Source: Pontibaca methylaminivorans
Lineage (GTDB): Bacteria > Pseudomonadota > Alphaproteobacteria > Rhodobacterales > Rhodobacteraceae
Direction: 5' to 3'
DNA: 64,000 nt
Assembly: GCF_900156525.1 (NCBI RefSeq)
Contig: NZ_FTPS01000001.1
Location: 372,001 to 436,000 of the forward strand
The notes under the pieces are model-generated. The model worked only from the letters and a program-made list of their open reading frames with translations, made no database searches and was not told where the DNA came from. Of this stretch, positions 17,773-26,982 are shown piece by piece (the first letter of the stretch is position 1; each line of letters starts with the position of its first letter). A program made the translations under genes and the position numbers.

Positions 17773-18261
17773 TCAGCGCTTGGAGAACTGGAAGCTCTTG
17801 CGCGCCTTGGCCTTGCCGTATTTCTTGCGCTCGACCACGCGGCTGTCGCGGGTCAGGAAGCCGGCGGCCTTGAGCGATGCGCGAAGCGTCGGGTCGTAAA
17901 GCTGCAGCGCCTTCGAGATCCCGTGCTTGACCGCACCGGCCTGCCCCGAAAGCCCGCCGCCCTTGACGGTGGCGTTCACGTCGAACTGGTCCTCGACCCC
18001 GGCCACCTGGAACGGCTGGCGCAGGATCATCTGCAGCACCGGGCGGGCGAAATACCGGTTCATTTCCTTGCCGTTTACCGTGACCCGGCCCGAACCCGGG
18101 CGGATCCAGACGCGGGCGACGGCATCCTTGCGCTTGCCCGTGGCATAGGAGCGGCCCAGATCGTCGCGCTGGGGTTCGCGGTCGGGCCCGGCCTCCTGCA
18201 GCACGGCACCCTCGGTCACGGCTGCCTCGAGTCCCTCGAGTGTCTTGATCTCTTCGGCCAT
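17773..18261 (-). CDS. rpsI: 30S ribosomal protein S9 (uS9)
   Basis: 162 residues. The conserved S9 core begins at [19 protein letters not shown] and ends with the invariant basic tail ([10 protein letters not shown]) that reaches the P site. About 35 acidic, low-complexity residues precede the core, an extension usual in Rhodobacterales. Two ATGs are six bases apart; I prefer the second ([11 protein letters not shown]) because GGAG is nine bases upstream of it but only three from the first. It follows rplM as in nearly all bacteria. Confidence 0.96.
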   Translation of the reverse strand: MAEEIKTLEGLEAAVTEGAVLQEAGPDREPQRDDLGRSYATGKRKDAVARVWIRPGSGRVTVNGKEMNRYFARPVLQMILRQPFQVAGVEDQFDVNATVKGGGLSGQAGAVKHGISKALQLYDPTLRASLKAAGFLTRDSRVVERKKYGKAKARKSFQFSKR

Positions 18262-18263
18262 TG

Positions 18264-18725
18264 TCATGCGCTCCGCGTGTTCTTCTTGTTCATCGCCTTC
18301 ACATCCAGCACCTCGGGCTGCTGCGCCTCGTGGGGATGGTCGGTACCGGCATAGACGCGCAGGTTGGTCATCACCTTCCGGCTGAGACGGTTGCCCGGAA
18401 GCATCCGCTTGACCGCCTGCATGACCACGCGTTCGGGATGTGCACCTTCAAGGATCTGCTGCTTGGTGCGCGACTTGATCCCGCCCGGATGGCCGGTGTG
18501 CCAGTAGACATGTTCCTCGCGCTTGCGGCCGGTCATCTGCACCTTGTCGGCGTTGATGACGATCACGTTGTCGCCCATGTCCATATGCGGGGTGAAGGTC
18601 GGCTTGTGCTTGCCACGCAGGCGCATGGCGACGATCGAGGCAAGACGGCCCAGAACGATGCCCTCGGCGTCGATCAGGATCCATTTCTTGTCGATATCTG
18701 CTGGTGTGGCAGAAAAGCTTTTCAT
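18264..18725 (-). CDS. rplM: 50S ribosomal protein L13 (uL13)
   Basis: 153 residues, full length for the family. [18 protein letters not shown] at the start, then the conserved [18 protein letters not shown] and [15 protein letters not shown] segments, identify L13. It binds 23S rRNA early in 50S assembly. It is co-transcribed with rpsI, whose start lies at its stop codon. The 164-bp gap upstream must carry the operon promoter. Confidence 0.97.
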   Translation of the reverse strand: MKSFSATPADIDKKWILIDAEGIVLGRLASIVAMRLRGKHKPTFTPHMDMGDNVIVINADKVQMTGRKREEHVYWHTGHPGGIKSRTKQQILEGAHPERVVMQAVKRMLPGNRLSRKVMTNLRVYAGTDHPHEAQQPEVLDVKAMNKKNTRSA

Positions 18726-18889
18726 GGCAGGAGATTCCTGTTTGAGAGTCGCATCAAGGCGCCGGGGCCGGCGGAATACGCGGCGCCCCGGTCTGATGGC
18801 GGGGATTTACGGCCTTACCGCAACACAGTCAAGGCCGCCCGGGCAGAAATTATCCCGCTTTTCCAGCCACCTGCGTATGGGGTGTCAGA

Positions 18890-19324
18890 TTACCCCACAT
18901 CCGGGCGCGGCGCGGGCGGAATCGAATAGGTCAGCGTCGCACGTGCCACCGGCGCTTCGTTTCCTTCCGAACGGATCAGCACATCGCCGACCGCAAGCGT
19001 GCGGCCGAGCTTGAGCAGCTTCGCCCCGGCCAGAAGATCGCGCCCGGCCGCGGGTTTGCGCATGAAGTCGATCGAGCAGTTCGTCGTCACCGCAAGCGCC
19101 TGCCGCCCGATCATGGCCAGCACCAGCGCATAGACCGCCACATCGGCCAGCGCGAACATCACCGGCCCCGAGACCGTCCCGCCGGGGCGCAGGTGACGCT
19201 CATCGGTCAGCAGCCGCAGCGTGATCTCGCCCGGCGACAGCCGCTCGATGCGGAAATCATCGCGCACCTGCGGAAACACCTCGTCGAGATAGGCGGCAAG
19301 TTCGTCGCGCTCCAGAACCAGCAT
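18890..19324 (-). CDS. PaaI-family hot-dog thioesterase
   Basis: A 144-residue acyl-CoA thioesterase-like protein. LRPGGTVSGPVMFALADVAVYA is the hot-dog helix with the PaaI-type substrate-binding and catalytic region; the segment NCSIDFMRKPAAGRDLLA is the usual following strand pair. I chose the ATG after GGGAGG (seven-base spacing); the longer frame to 19378 has nothing comparable. The substrate is unknown. It stands alone between rplM and trmFO. Confidence 0.85.
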   Translation of the reverse strand: MLVLERDELAAYLDEVFPQVRDDFRIERLSPGEITLRLLTDERHLRPGGTVSGPVMFALADVAVYALVLAMIGRQALAVTTNCSIDFMRKPAAGRDLLAGAKLLKLGRTLAVGDVLIRSEGNEAPVARATLTYSIPPAPRPDVG

Positions 19325-19483
19325 GGTCGGCCTCCCGTGGTCATTCATGGCTGCTAGGCGCCCCTGTCCCGGTGACATGACCCGCGAGGAGCCTGAATGG
19401 CAAGCCGGCAGTCACATCCATCCGGATCGCTGCGAGGCCCGGAAAGCATTGCGCCCGGCCCGGCCACGGCCTAGATGCAGGGC

Positions 19484-20851
19484 ATGAGCGAACCGCTTCA
19501 TATCGTCGGCGCCGGCATGGCCGGATCCGAGGCCGCGTGGCAGGCGGCGGAGCTCGGCGTGAAGGTGGTGCTGCACGAGATGCGCCCCGCTGTTGCGACC
19601 TTTGCCCACAAGAGCGGCGATTTCGCCGAGATGGTCTGTTCCAACTCCTTCCGTTCGGATGACGACGAACAGAATGCGGTCGGCCTGCTGCATTGGGAAA
19701 TGCGCGCGGCGGGCGGGCTGATCATGACAAGCGCCGACGCGCATCGCCTGCCGGCCGGCGGGGCGCTCGCGGTCGATCGCGAACTCTTCGCCCGGACCAC
19801 CACCGAAACGCTGCGTGCCCACCCCAACATTTCCGTGTCTTATGAGGAAATTGACGCGCTCCCTTCATCCGGTCACTGGATCTTTGCCACCGGGCCGCTC
19901 ACGTCCCCCGCGCTGGCCGAGGCGATCATGGCCGAGACCGGGGCCGAGGCGCTGGCCTTCTTCGACGCCATCGCCCCGATCGTCCATTTCGACAGCATCG
20001 ACATGTCGCGCGCCTGGATGCAGTCGCGTTACGACAAGGGCGAGACCGAGGCCGAGCGCACCGCCTATCTGAACTGCCCGCTCGACCGCGCGATCTATGA
20101 AGCCTTCATCGACGCGCTGCTCGCGGCGGAGAAGGCCGAATTCCGCGAAGGCGAGACCGCCGGCTATTTCGACGGTTGCCTGCCGATCGAGGTCATGGCC
20201 GAACGGGGCCGCGACACGCTGCGTTTCGGCCCGATGAAACCGATCGGCCTGACGAACCCGCATGCGCCGGACAACAAGCCCTATGCGGTGGTGCAGTTGC
20301 GCCGCGACAATGCGCTCGGCACACTCTATAATATGGTCGGCTTCCAGACAAAGATGAAATACGGCGCGCAAGCCGATGTTTTCAGGATGATTCCGGGGCT
20401 CGAAAACGCCCGTTTCGCGCGGCTCGGCGGGATCCATCGCAACACGTTCCTGAACTCTCCGCGCCTGCTCGACGGGCAGATGCGGCTGCGCTCGCGGCCC
20501 GGTATCCGCTTCGCCGGGCAGATCACCGGGGTCGAGGGCTATGTCGAAAGCGCCGCCATGGGGCTGGTTGCGGGCCGGATGGCGGCGGCGGAGATGCTGG
20601 GGCGCGAACTTGCGCCGCCGCCGCCCACCACCGCGAGCGGCGCGCTCATCACCCATATCACCGGCGGCGCCGAGGCGCGCAGCTTTCAGCCCATGAACGT
20701 GAATTTCGGCCTCTTCCCCCCGGTCCCGGAAATCAGGGGCGGACGGCGCGGCCGACGTGAACGTTATCGCGCCTATACCGACCGCGCCAAGGCCGACTGG
20801 CAGGGCTGGCTGCATCACGCGGCACATGAGCCCGCTCCTGTAACCGACTGA
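19484..20851 (+). CDS. trmFO: Methylenetetrahydrofolate-tRNA-(uracil-5-)-methyltransferase
   Basis: A 455-residue FAD-dependent enzyme that makes 5-methyluridine at position 54 of tRNA from methylene-THF. It has the dinucleotide-binding [11 protein letters not shown] at the start and the conserved [11 protein letters not shown], whose Cys is one of the functional cysteines. [19 protein letters not shown] near the C-terminus is typical. The start [14 protein letters not shown] matches family N-termini, although an ATG nine bases earlier is in frame and neither has a convincing ribosome binding site. gluQ begins four bases after it. Confidence 0.93.
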   Translation: MSEPLHIVGAGMAGSEAAWQAAELGVKVVLHEMRPAVATFAHKSGDFAEMVCSNSFRSDDDEQNAVGLLHWEMRAAGGLIMTSADAHRLPAGGALAVDRELFARTTTETLRAHPNISVSYEEIDALPSSGHWIFATGPLTSPALAEAIMAETGAEALAFFDAIAPIVHFDSIDMSRAWMQSRYDKGETEAERTAYLNCPLDRAIYEAFIDALLAAEKAEFREGETAGYFDGCLPIEVMAERGRDTLRFGPMKPIGLTNPHAPDNKPYAVVQLRRDNALGTLYNMVGFQTKMKYGAQADVFRMIPGLENARFARLGGIHRNTFLNSPRLLDGQMRLRSRPGIRFAGQITGVEGYVESAAMGLVAGRMAAAEMLGRELAPPPPTTASGALITHITGGAEARSFQPMNVNFGLFPPVPEIRGGRRGRRERYRAYTDRAKADWQGWLHHAAHEPAPVTD

Positions 20852-20855
20852 CATC

Positions 20856-21710
20856 GTGATATTCACAACCCGATTTGCACCGTCGCCCACCGGCCCCCTG
20901 CATCTCGGACATGCCTATTCCGCATTGCTTGCGCATGACATGGCGCGGGCCGCGGGCGGGCGGTTCCTGCTGCGGATCGAGGACACCGACACGGGCCGCA
21001 CCCGCCCCGAATGGGAGGCGCTCATCTTCGAGGATCTGCGCTGGCTCGGGCTCGCCTGGGAAGAGCCCGTGCTGCGCCAGTCCGAACATCTGCCCCGTTA
21101 TGGCGCGGCCCTCGCGCGGCTCGCGCGCGCGGGGCTTCTCTATCCCTGTTCCTGCAGCCGCAGCGACATCCGCGCCGCGCTTGCCGCCCCGCAGGAAGGC
21201 GTGCCCGCCGGTCCGGCCTATCCCGGCACCTGCCGCGGGCGTTCCATGGCGGACCGGCGGCCCGGCGATGCGCTGCGGCTCGACATGGCGCGGGCGCTCG
21301 AACATGTGGCCGGGCATCCGCCGCCCACCTATCGCGAAAGCGGCCCGTTCGGCCCGGGTGTGCACGAAGTCAGCCCGGACGAACTGCTGATATCGGTCGG
21401 CGATCCGGTGCTTGCGCGCAAGGAGATCGGCACCCCCGCCTATGTGCTGGCCGCGACGGTCGATGATGCGCATCAGGGCATCAGCCATGTGATTCGCGGC
21501 GCCGACCTGATCCCGACCACGGCGCTCCAGCGGCTGCTGCAGACGCTGCTTGGCCTGCCGACGCCGCAATACCACCATCACCGCCTGATCCGCGACGAAT
21601 CGGGGCGCCGGCTGGCCAAGCGCGACGATGCCCGCGCGATCGCCGCCTGGCGCGCCGACGGGGCGAGTCCGGTCGACATCCGCGAACGGGTCGGGCTCGG
21701 GCGCGGCTAG
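20856..21710 (+). CDS. gluQ: Glutamyl-Q tRNA(Asp) synthetase
   Basis: A 284-residue paralogue of glutamyl-tRNA synthetase that lacks the anticodon-binding domain. It attaches glutamate to queuosine at position 34 of tRNA-Asp. RFAPSPTGPLHLGH carries the HIGH motif, the zinc site is CSCSR plus YPGTC, and GRRLAKRD replaces KMSKS. It starts with GTG. Directly downstream of trmFO, so two tRNA-modification genes form an operon. It converges on hisI. Confidence 0.9.
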   Translation: MIFTTRFAPSPTGPLHLGHAYSALLAHDMARAAGGRFLLRIEDTDTGRTRPEWEALIFEDLRWLGLAWEEPVLRQSEHLPRYGAALARLARAGLLYPCSCSRSDIRAALAAPQEGVPAGPAYPGTCRGRSMADRRPGDALRLDMARALEHVAGHPPPTYRESGPFGPGVHEVSPDELLISVGDPVLARKEIGTPAYVLAATVDDAHQGISHVIRGADLIPTTALQRLLQTLLGLPTPQYHHHRLIRDESGRRLAKRDDARAIAAWRADGASPVDIRERVGLGRG

Positions 21711-21714
21711 GGCG

Positions 21715-22074
21715 TCAGGACTCGGGTGTCATCAGTTCGACCTCGGCCCCGCCCCGCAGCGCCGTATAGAAGCAGCTGCGCCGGTTGGTGTGGCAGGCCG
21801 GCCCGTGCTGGCGCACCAGCGCCAGCAGGCAGTCGCGGTCGCAGTCGATGCGCAAGTCAACCAGTTCCTGCACATGGCCCGAGGTCTCCCCCTTGGCCCA
21901 GAGCGCGCCGCGCGATCGCGACCAGTAGGTGACACGCCCGCTGTCAAGCGTTGCGCGGATCGATTCGCGGTTCATCCAGGCCAGCATCAGCACCTCGCCC
22001 GTGGCCTCTTCCTGCGCGATACAGGGAAGCAGGCCGTTGCCGTCGTATTTCAGCGTGTCTGGATCGAATGGCAT
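21715..22074 (-). CDS. hisI: Phosphoribosyl-AMP cyclohydrolase
   Basis: A 119-residue single-domain HisI, not fused to HisE. It opens the purine ring of PR-AMP in histidine synthesis. The metal-binding aspartates and cysteines are visible in RIDCDRDCLLALV and GPACHTNRRSCFY; YWSRSRGALWAKGETSGH is the family signature. It is divergent from the IscU-like gene with 71 bp between the starts. Confidence 0.95.
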   Translation of the reverse strand: MPFDPDTLKYDGNGLLPCIAQEEATGEVLMLAWMNRESIRATLDSGRVTYWSRSRGALWAKGETSGHVQELVDLRIDCDRDCLLALVRQHGPACHTNRRSCFYTALRGGAEVELMTPES

Positions 22075-22145
22075 AATCGGCCCCCTGCCCTTTTTCCCGA
22101 TGAGGTTCTGCTCTATCTATGGGGCACAGCGGGAAAGGAACAGCC

Positions 22146-22607
22146 ATGGCCGCCAACAGCGATCTGATCAAGCTCTATTCCGGGCGCATTCTGGCGCTTG
22201 CGGCCGATATCCCGCATCTCGGAACGCTTGCCTCACCGGATGCGAGGGTCAAGCGCCGCTCGCCCCTGTGCGGGTCGACCGTGAGCGTGGACCTGCGCAT
22301 CAAGGACGGGCACATCGTCGAGTTCGCGCAGGACGTGAAAGCCTGTGCGCTTGGCCAGGCGGCCGCGGCGGTGGTCGGCGCCAATGTGGTCGGCGCGACC
22401 GAGGCCCGGATCCGCAAGGCGCGCGATCAGCTTCTTGCCATGCTGAAGGACAATGGCCCGGTGCCGGACGCGCCTTTCGACGGGCTCGAGGTGCTGCTGC
22501 CGGCGCGCGATTACACGAATCGTCATGCGTCGATCATGCTGAGTATCGAGGCCACGCTCGAAGCCTTCGAAAAGGCCGAGGCCGCCGCCGCGCAAAGCTG
22601 CGCCTGA
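22146..22607 (+). CDS. IscU/NifU-N-like iron-sulfur scaffold protein
   Basis: A 153-residue protein of the IscU/SufU fold. Two of the three cluster-binding cysteines of IscU are present: Cys42 (SPLCGST) and Cys67 (VKACALGQ). Where IscU has His-Cys (H105-C106), this protein has His127-Ala128 (NRHASIML), so the third ligand is missing; another Cys is two residues from the C-terminus. It may be a carrier or a variant scaffold rather than a classical IscU. AAAGGAA lies before the chosen ATG; a frame extension to 22119 lacks this. Confidence 0.82.
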   Translation: MAANSDLIKLYSGRILALAADIPHLGTLASPDARVKRRSPLCGSTVSVDLRIKDGHIVEFAQDVKACALGQAAAAVVGANVVGATEARIRKARDQLLAMLKDNGPVPDAPFDGLEVLLPARDYTNRHASIMLSIEATLEAFEKAEAAAAQSCA

Positions 22608-22667
22608 CGCGCACGGGGCGGACCTTTTGCGCCGGCGATCCGCCGTTTCCGGGCCACGGTACGAAAG

Positions 22668-22701
22668 AAAAAGCCGCCGCTTGCCAGACGGCAGCGGCGG
22701 C
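22668..22701 (-). terminator. Rho-independent terminator of the 40-residue membrane protein gene
   Basis: A hairpin with arms GCCGCCGC-T-TGCC and GGCA-GCGGCGGC (12 pairs, one bulged T, four-base loop AGAC). On the reverse strand it is followed by TTTTTCTTTC. It faces the short reverse-strand gene that ends about 110 bases earlier and has no other plausible client on that strand. Confidence 0.82.
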
Positions 22702-22808
22702 AGGTCAAGCGTCGCGACCCATCGCCGGAGCCGGCACCGCTCAGTGGGCCGGCACGGGCGGCAGGAGACAGGCAGGGGCAGACCGCGACACAGGCAGAAA
22801 CCCGAAAA

Positions 22809-22931
22809 TCAGAATATGGCCGGAAGGTGCAGCGCGACCAGCAGCATGACCATGAGCGAGGCCGCCCCGATCGCATCCGAAACCAGCGTCACGCGCGAAC
22901 GCCGCAAGGCCCCTTCGATCTGCTTTCTCAT
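22809..22931 (-). CDS. Small membrane protein, 40 residues, possible SOS gene
   Basis: A short open frame that starts MRKQIEGALRRSRVTLV and continues with a hydrophobic stretch from about residue 16 to the end (rich in Ala, Leu, Val, Met; last residues HLPAIF). That gives a basic amphipathic head and one membrane segment. GGGAAGGG lies eight bases before the ATG, a strong ribosome binding site. The gene has its own terminator downstream and a LexA-type box about 76 bp upstream, so it looks like an independent, regulated transcription unit. I do not recognise the family. By size and topology it resembles SOS-induced small membrane proteins such as SidA of Caulobacter or TisB of E. coli; that is analogy only. 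Confidence 0.7.
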   Translation of the reverse strand: MRKQIEGALRRSRVTLVSDAIGAASLMVMLLVALHLPAIF

Positions 22932-23006
22932 GCTGCGTTCCCTTCCCGTCCGTATCCGTTAAGCATTTGTTGATGGTTTGTTCTCATATTTTTCCCGGGC
23001 TGTAAA

Positions 23007-23021
23007 GAACATTTTAAGAAC
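23007..23021. promoter_or_regulatory. LexA-type box (GAAC-N7-GAAC)
   Basis: GAAC, seven A/T bases, GAAC; on the other strand GTTC-N7-GTTC. This is the direct-repeat LexA box described for alphaproteobacteria. It sits in an A+T-rich stretch (22950-23025) within otherwise G+C-rich DNA. A degenerate second copy (GTTC-N7-TTTC) is at 22980-22994. It lies 76 bp before the 40-residue gene on the reverse strand and 110 bp before the metallopeptidase gene on the forward strand. Confidence 0.62.
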
Positions 23022-23131
23022 ACTTTCGTCCTGTCCGCCGGTTTCACTGCGACGATGCGGTTTTCCATGGCTTTCGACCCGGCATCGGAGCAGAGTCGGC
23101 GCGGCGGCGCGGTTCCGAAAACAGGCAGGCA

Positions 23132-23527
23132 ATGAACGAACGGGAACAGAACACGGACGACATCCACACGCTGGCGCAGGCCGCGCTCGACGCCCTGCCC
23201 GCCCCGTTCCGCGATGCCGCGCAGCAGGTCGCCCTGCGCACCACCGACTGGCCGGGAGAGGACATGCTCGCCGAGTTCGGAATCAGCGATCCGCTTGAAC
23301 TCACCGGCCTGTACGAGGGGATCCCCCTGACCGAGAAATCGGTTTTCGATCAGCCCTCGGCGCCGGACACGATCTGGCTGTTCCGCCAGCCGATCCTTGC
23401 CGAATGGCGCGAGCGCGGCGATGTGACGCTCGGCGCCTTGGTCGCGCATGTGCTGGTGCACGAACTTGCCCATCATTTCGGCTGGAGCGACGCCGACATC
23501 GCACATATCGACCGCTGGTGGGAATGA
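23132..23527 (+). CDS. Metallopeptidase-family (zincin) protein
   Basis: A 131-residue protein with the zinc-binding HELAHHFG near residues 111-118, followed by an acidic residue in SDADIAHID, as in the small zincin-like family formerly called DUF1025. Substrate and physiological role are unknown. The whole protein is little more than the catalytic core, which is usual for this family. The LexA-type box upstream could act on it instead of, or as well as, the divergent small gene. purL begins 91 bp downstream. Confidence 0.85.
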   Translation: MNEREQNTDDIHTLAQAALDALPAPFRDAAQQVALRTTDWPGEDMLAEFGISDPLELTGLYEGIPLTEKSVFDQPSAPDTIWLFRQPILAEWRERGDVTLGALVAHVLVHELAHHFGWSDADIAHIDRWWE

Positions 23528-23618
23528 ATTTGGCCGCGTTTGGCCGCGCTGGGCCTTTCGCCCGGGCGATCCTTGCAGTAAAGGGTGCACGCAACCTGAC
23601 TGCTGGGGAAATCATCAG

Positions 23619-25781
23619 ATGCAAGAGCCTGACATCACGCCCGACCTGATCGAGAGCCACGGGCTCACGCCGCAGGAATATGACGACATCCTGCGCATTC
23701 TGGACCGCACCCCCACATTTACCGAGCTCGGCATCTTCTCGGCCATGTGGAACGAGCACTGCAGCTACAAATCCTCGAAGAAATGGCTGCGCACCCTGCC
23801 CACCACCGGCCCGCAGGTGATCTGCGGCCCCGGCGAGAACGCGGGCATCGTCGATATCGGCGACGGACAGGCCGTCGTGTTCAAGATGGAAAGCCACAAC
23901 CACCCGAGCTATCTCGACCCCTATCACGGCGCGGCGACCGGCATCGGCGGCATCCTGCGCGATGTGTTCACCATGGGCGCGCGGCCCTTCGCGGCGATGA
24001 ACGCGCTGTCCTTCGGCACGGTCACGCATCCGAAAACCGCCGAACTGGTCCGCGAGGCGGTGGCCGGCATGCGCGACTATGCCGGCACCGTGGGCGTTCC
24101 GACTGTCGGGGGCGAACTGCGCTTTCATGCGGCCTATGACGGCAACTGCCTTGTGAACGCCTTTGCCGCCGGGCTCGTCGATACCGACAGCATCTTCTAT
24201 TCCGCCGCCTCGGGCGTCGGCATGCCGGTGGTCTATCTCGGTGCGCAAACCGGGCGCGACGGGGTCGGCGGCGCCACCATGGCGAGCGCCGAATTCGACG
24301 AGGCGACCGAGGCCGCGCCGCCCTCCGTCCAGCAGGGCGATCCCGATACCGAACGGCGCCTGATGGAGGCGACGCTGGAACTGATGGCCACCGGCGCGGT
24401 GATCGCGATCCAGGACATGGGGGCCGCCGGCCTCACCTGTTCGGCGGTCGAGATGGGCGACAAGGGCGGGCTCGGCATGAAGCTCATGCTCGACAAGGTG
24501 CCGCAGCGCGACGCCGACCTCAACGCCTACGAGATGATGCTGTCCGAAACGCAGGAGCGCATGCTGATGGTGCTGCGCCCCGAAAAGGAGGCCGAGGCGC
24601 GGGCGATCTTCGAGAAATGGGATCTGCATCACGCCGTGATCGGCGAAACCACCGCCGATGACCGTTTCGTCGTGCTGCACAACAACGAAACCAAGGCCGA
24701 CCTGCCGCTTTCGACCCTTGCCGGTTCGGCCCCCGAATACGACCGCGAATGGGAGGCCCCGGCCTTTCCCGAGCCGCTGGAGGAAACCTTCGACATCGAC
24801 CCGATCGAGGGGCTGCGGGCGCTGATCGGTTCGCCGAACTACTGTTCGAGACAATGGGTCATCGGTCAGCTTGAAAACGAGACCGCCGCGAACCTGCTGC
24901 TGCGCGGGCCGGGCCACGGCGCCGGCATCGCCCGGGTTCCGGGCGGCGACAAGCTGCTTGCCTTCACCAGCGACGTGACGCCGCGCTATGTCACGGCGGA
25001 TCCGCTCGAGGGCGGCAAGCAGGCGGTGGCCGAGGCGTGGCGCAACCTCACCGCGACCGGTGCCGTGCCGCTTGCCTGCACCGACAACCTGAATTTCGGC
25101 AACCCCGAACGCCCCGAGATCATGGGCCAGCTGGTCAGCGCGATCCGCGGCATCGGCGCGGCCTGCCTCGCACTCGACATGCCGGTCGTGTCGGGGAACG
25201 TCTCGCTTTACAACGAGACCGACGGCCGGGCGATCCTGCCGACGCCCTCCATCGGCGCGGTCGGGTTGCTTGCGGACGAGAGCGAGGTCATCGGCTATGA
25301 TGTCGGCGAGGGGCATCAGCTGATCGTGATCGGCGAGACCGAGGGTCATCTCGGGCAATCCGCCCTGCTGGCCGAGATGTTCGGCCGTGAAGAGGGCACG
25401 CCGCCCCCGGTCGACCTGGCCGCCGAGCGCCGCAACGGGGATTTCATCCGCGAGAACCGCGCCCTGATCCGCGCCTGCACCGATCTTGCCGATGGCGGGC
25501 TCGCGCTCGCGGCCTTCGAACTGGCCGAACCCGAGGGGCTTGGAGTCACGCTCGACCCGGTGCCGACCGCCCTGCTGTTCGGCGAGGATCAGGCGCGCTA
25601 TCTCGTATCCTGCGATTTCGACCAGGCCGAGATGCTGATGATCGCCGCCGGAAAGGCCGAAGTGCCGATCGCCTGCGTGGGCCGGCTTGGCGGCAAGAGC
25701 TTCCGCGTCGGCAAGTCCGAGGCCCCGATGGCCGAGCTTTCCGCGCTTTACCGCGGCGCGCTCGAGGGCGCGATCGCCTGA
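23619..25781 (+). CDS. purL: Phosphoribosylformylglycinamidine synthase, large subunit
   Basis: A 720-residue PurL of the short form that works with PurS and PurQ. It uses ATP and ammonia from PurQ to convert FGAR to FGAM in purine synthesis. [32 protein letters not shown] and [15 protein letters not shown] near the N-terminus hold the active-site His and nucleotide-binding residues, and the two AIRS-like halves follow. I started at [16 protein letters not shown], preceded by GGGGAA; the longer frame to 23448 overlaps the metallopeptidase gene. purS and purQ are not in the window. Confidence 0.97.
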   Translation: MQEPDITPDLIESHGLTPQEYDDILRILDRTPTFTELGIFSAMWNEHCSYKSSKKWLRTLPTTGPQVICGPGENAGIVDIGDGQAVVFKMESHNHPSYLDPYHGAATGIGGILRDVFTMGARPFAAMNALSFGTVTHPKTAELVREAVAGMRDYAGTVGVPTVGGELRFHAAYDGNCLVNAFAAGLVDTDSIFYSAASGVGMPVVYLGAQTGRDGVGGATMASAEFDEATEAAPPSVQQGDPDTERRLMEATLELMATGAVIAIQDMGAAGLTCSAVEMGDKGGLGMKLMLDKVPQRDADLNAYEMMLSETQERMLMVLRPEKEAEARAIFEKWDLHHAVIGETTADDRFVVLHNNETKADLPLSTLAGSAPEYDREWEAPAFPEPLEETFDIDPIEGLRALIGSPNYCSRQWVIGQLENETAANLLLRGPGHGAGIARVPGGDKLLAFTSDVTPRYVTADPLEGGKQAVAEAWRNLTATGAVPLACTDNLNFGNPERPEIMGQLVSAIRGIGAACLALDMPVVSGNVSLYNETDGRAILPTPSIGAVGLLADESEVIGYDVGEGHQLIVIGETEGHLGQSALLAEMFGREEGTPPPVDLAAERRNGDFIRENRALIRACTDLADGGLALAAFELAEPEGLGVTLDPVPTALLFGEDQARYLVSCDFDQAEMLMIAAGKAEVPIACVGRLGGKSFRVGKSEAPMAELSALYRGALEGAIA

Positions 25782-25868
25782 CCCGGGGCATCCCCGCGAC
25801 CCCGTGCCGCCGGCCTTGCAGGCCGCAGCGGCACGGCTTACATCCTTTCCGACTGTGAGGAGTGCATC

Positions 25869-26111
25869 ATGGCCATGGAAGCCCAGGAGATCGAAGACCT
25901 GATCCGCGCCACCTTTCCCGACGCCACCATCAGGATCACCGATCTTGCCGGCGACGGAAACCACTTTGCCGCCGAAGTCATCGACGAAAGCTTCCGCGGA
26001 CAGAACCGGGTGCAGCAGCAACGCGCGGTCTATGCCGCGCTCAAGGGCAAGATGGACGGTTCCCAGGGCGAATTGCACGCGCTGGCGCTGACCACCAAGG
26101 CCCCGGACTGA
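25869..26111 (+). CDS. BolA-family protein (BolA2-like)
   Basis: An 80-residue BolA domain. DGNHFAAEVIDESFRGQNRVQQQRAVYAAL contains the conserved helix and the His that shares an Fe-S cluster with monothiol glutaredoxins. The next gene is exactly such a glutaredoxin, 40 bp on, so the pair probably forms a [2Fe-2S] sensing or transfer complex. GAGGAG lies eight bases before the ATG. Confidence 0.93.
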   Translation: MAMEAQEIEDLIRATFPDATIRITDLAGDGNHFAAEVIDESFRGQNRVQQQRAVYAALKGKMDGSQGELHALALTTKAPD

Positions 26112-26151
26112 CCCATTTCGGCAAAGACACGCAAGAGACGAGGATATTCTC

Positions 26152-26511
26152 ATGACTGCAAAGACCCGGATCGAAGACACCGTAAAGGCCAATGACGTCG
26201 TGCTTTACATGAAGGGCACCAAGGACATGCCGCAATGCGGATTTTCCTCGCGCGTGGCCGGGGTGCTGAATTACATGGGCGTCGATTATGCCGATGTGAA
26301 CGTCCTTGCGGACGAAGAGATCCGCCAAGGCATCAAGGATTACTCCAACTGGCCGACCATCCCGCAGCTTTACGTCAAGGGCGAATTCATCGGCGGCTGC
26401 GACATCATCACCGAGATGACCCTTTCGGGCGAACTTGATACGCTGTTCGACGAAAAGCAGGTGACCTACAACAAGGAAGCCGCCGACAAGATCCGCGAAG
26501 CCAACAGCTGA
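26152..26511 (+). CDS. grxD: Monothiol glutaredoxin Grx4
   Basis: A 119-residue monothiol glutaredoxin with the CGFS active site (MPQCGFSSR), the glutathione-binding WPTIPQLYVKGEFIGGCDI segment, and full family length. It carries a glutathione-ligated [2Fe-2S] cluster and partners with BolA; the bolA gene is directly upstream. Role: cluster delivery and iron signalling. Confidence 0.95.
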   Translation: MTAKTRIEDTVKANDVVLYMKGTKDMPQCGFSSRVAGVLNYMGVDYADVNVLADEEIRQGIKDYSNWPTIPQLYVKGEFIGGCDIITEMTLSGELDTLFDEKQVTYNKEAADKIREANS

Positions 26512-26982
26512 GACGGTGAAGCCGGCCCCCTTTCCGGCGATGGCGTTGACTTTCTGCGGGCGGGGCTCGGTGCTTTGCTGCGCGCGGGCCTGATGGTCGA
26601 GCCTGCCCCCTGCCGGCGGCCTGATGGGCCCGGTGCTCTGCTGTCGGCGGCTTGATCGCAAGACACCGCAGTGCGCGGGCGCAGCCGGATACCACGCGCA
26701 GGCGGGCGGCTGGATGGCAGGTATATCCGAAAGGGCGATATCTGGAACGCCCTTGGGGCGCGCATCTGGAACGGCCCCCTCTTGAGTGAGAGGCGGGCCG
26801 TTGGCGGGCATCCGAAGGCCGAATCCGAAAACAGCCCCTCCCGCGTTTAGCGGGGCAGCCCGCCGGAGCGCCCGGATGCCCTGCAACATACTCTGCAACC
26901 GGGCGGCATTCCCGTCCGGTCCTGCATGGCGTTACCCGCACCATCCTGTCGAAACGGCGCTGATGGGCACCGACATGCCCGG
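26512..26982. other. 470-bp gap between convergent grxD and zapA; possible structured RNA
   Basis: I see no credible protein gene here. On the reverse strand, downstream of zapA, the sequence contains paired segments: GCCCGG/CCGGGC arms around 26861-26905 enclosing two copies of TTGCAG, and a CCCGC/GCGGG hairpin at 26840-26854. In many proteobacteria 6S RNA (ssrS) is encoded directly after zapA, so this is where it would be expected. I could not fold or align it, so the call is positional only. Confidence 0.3.
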
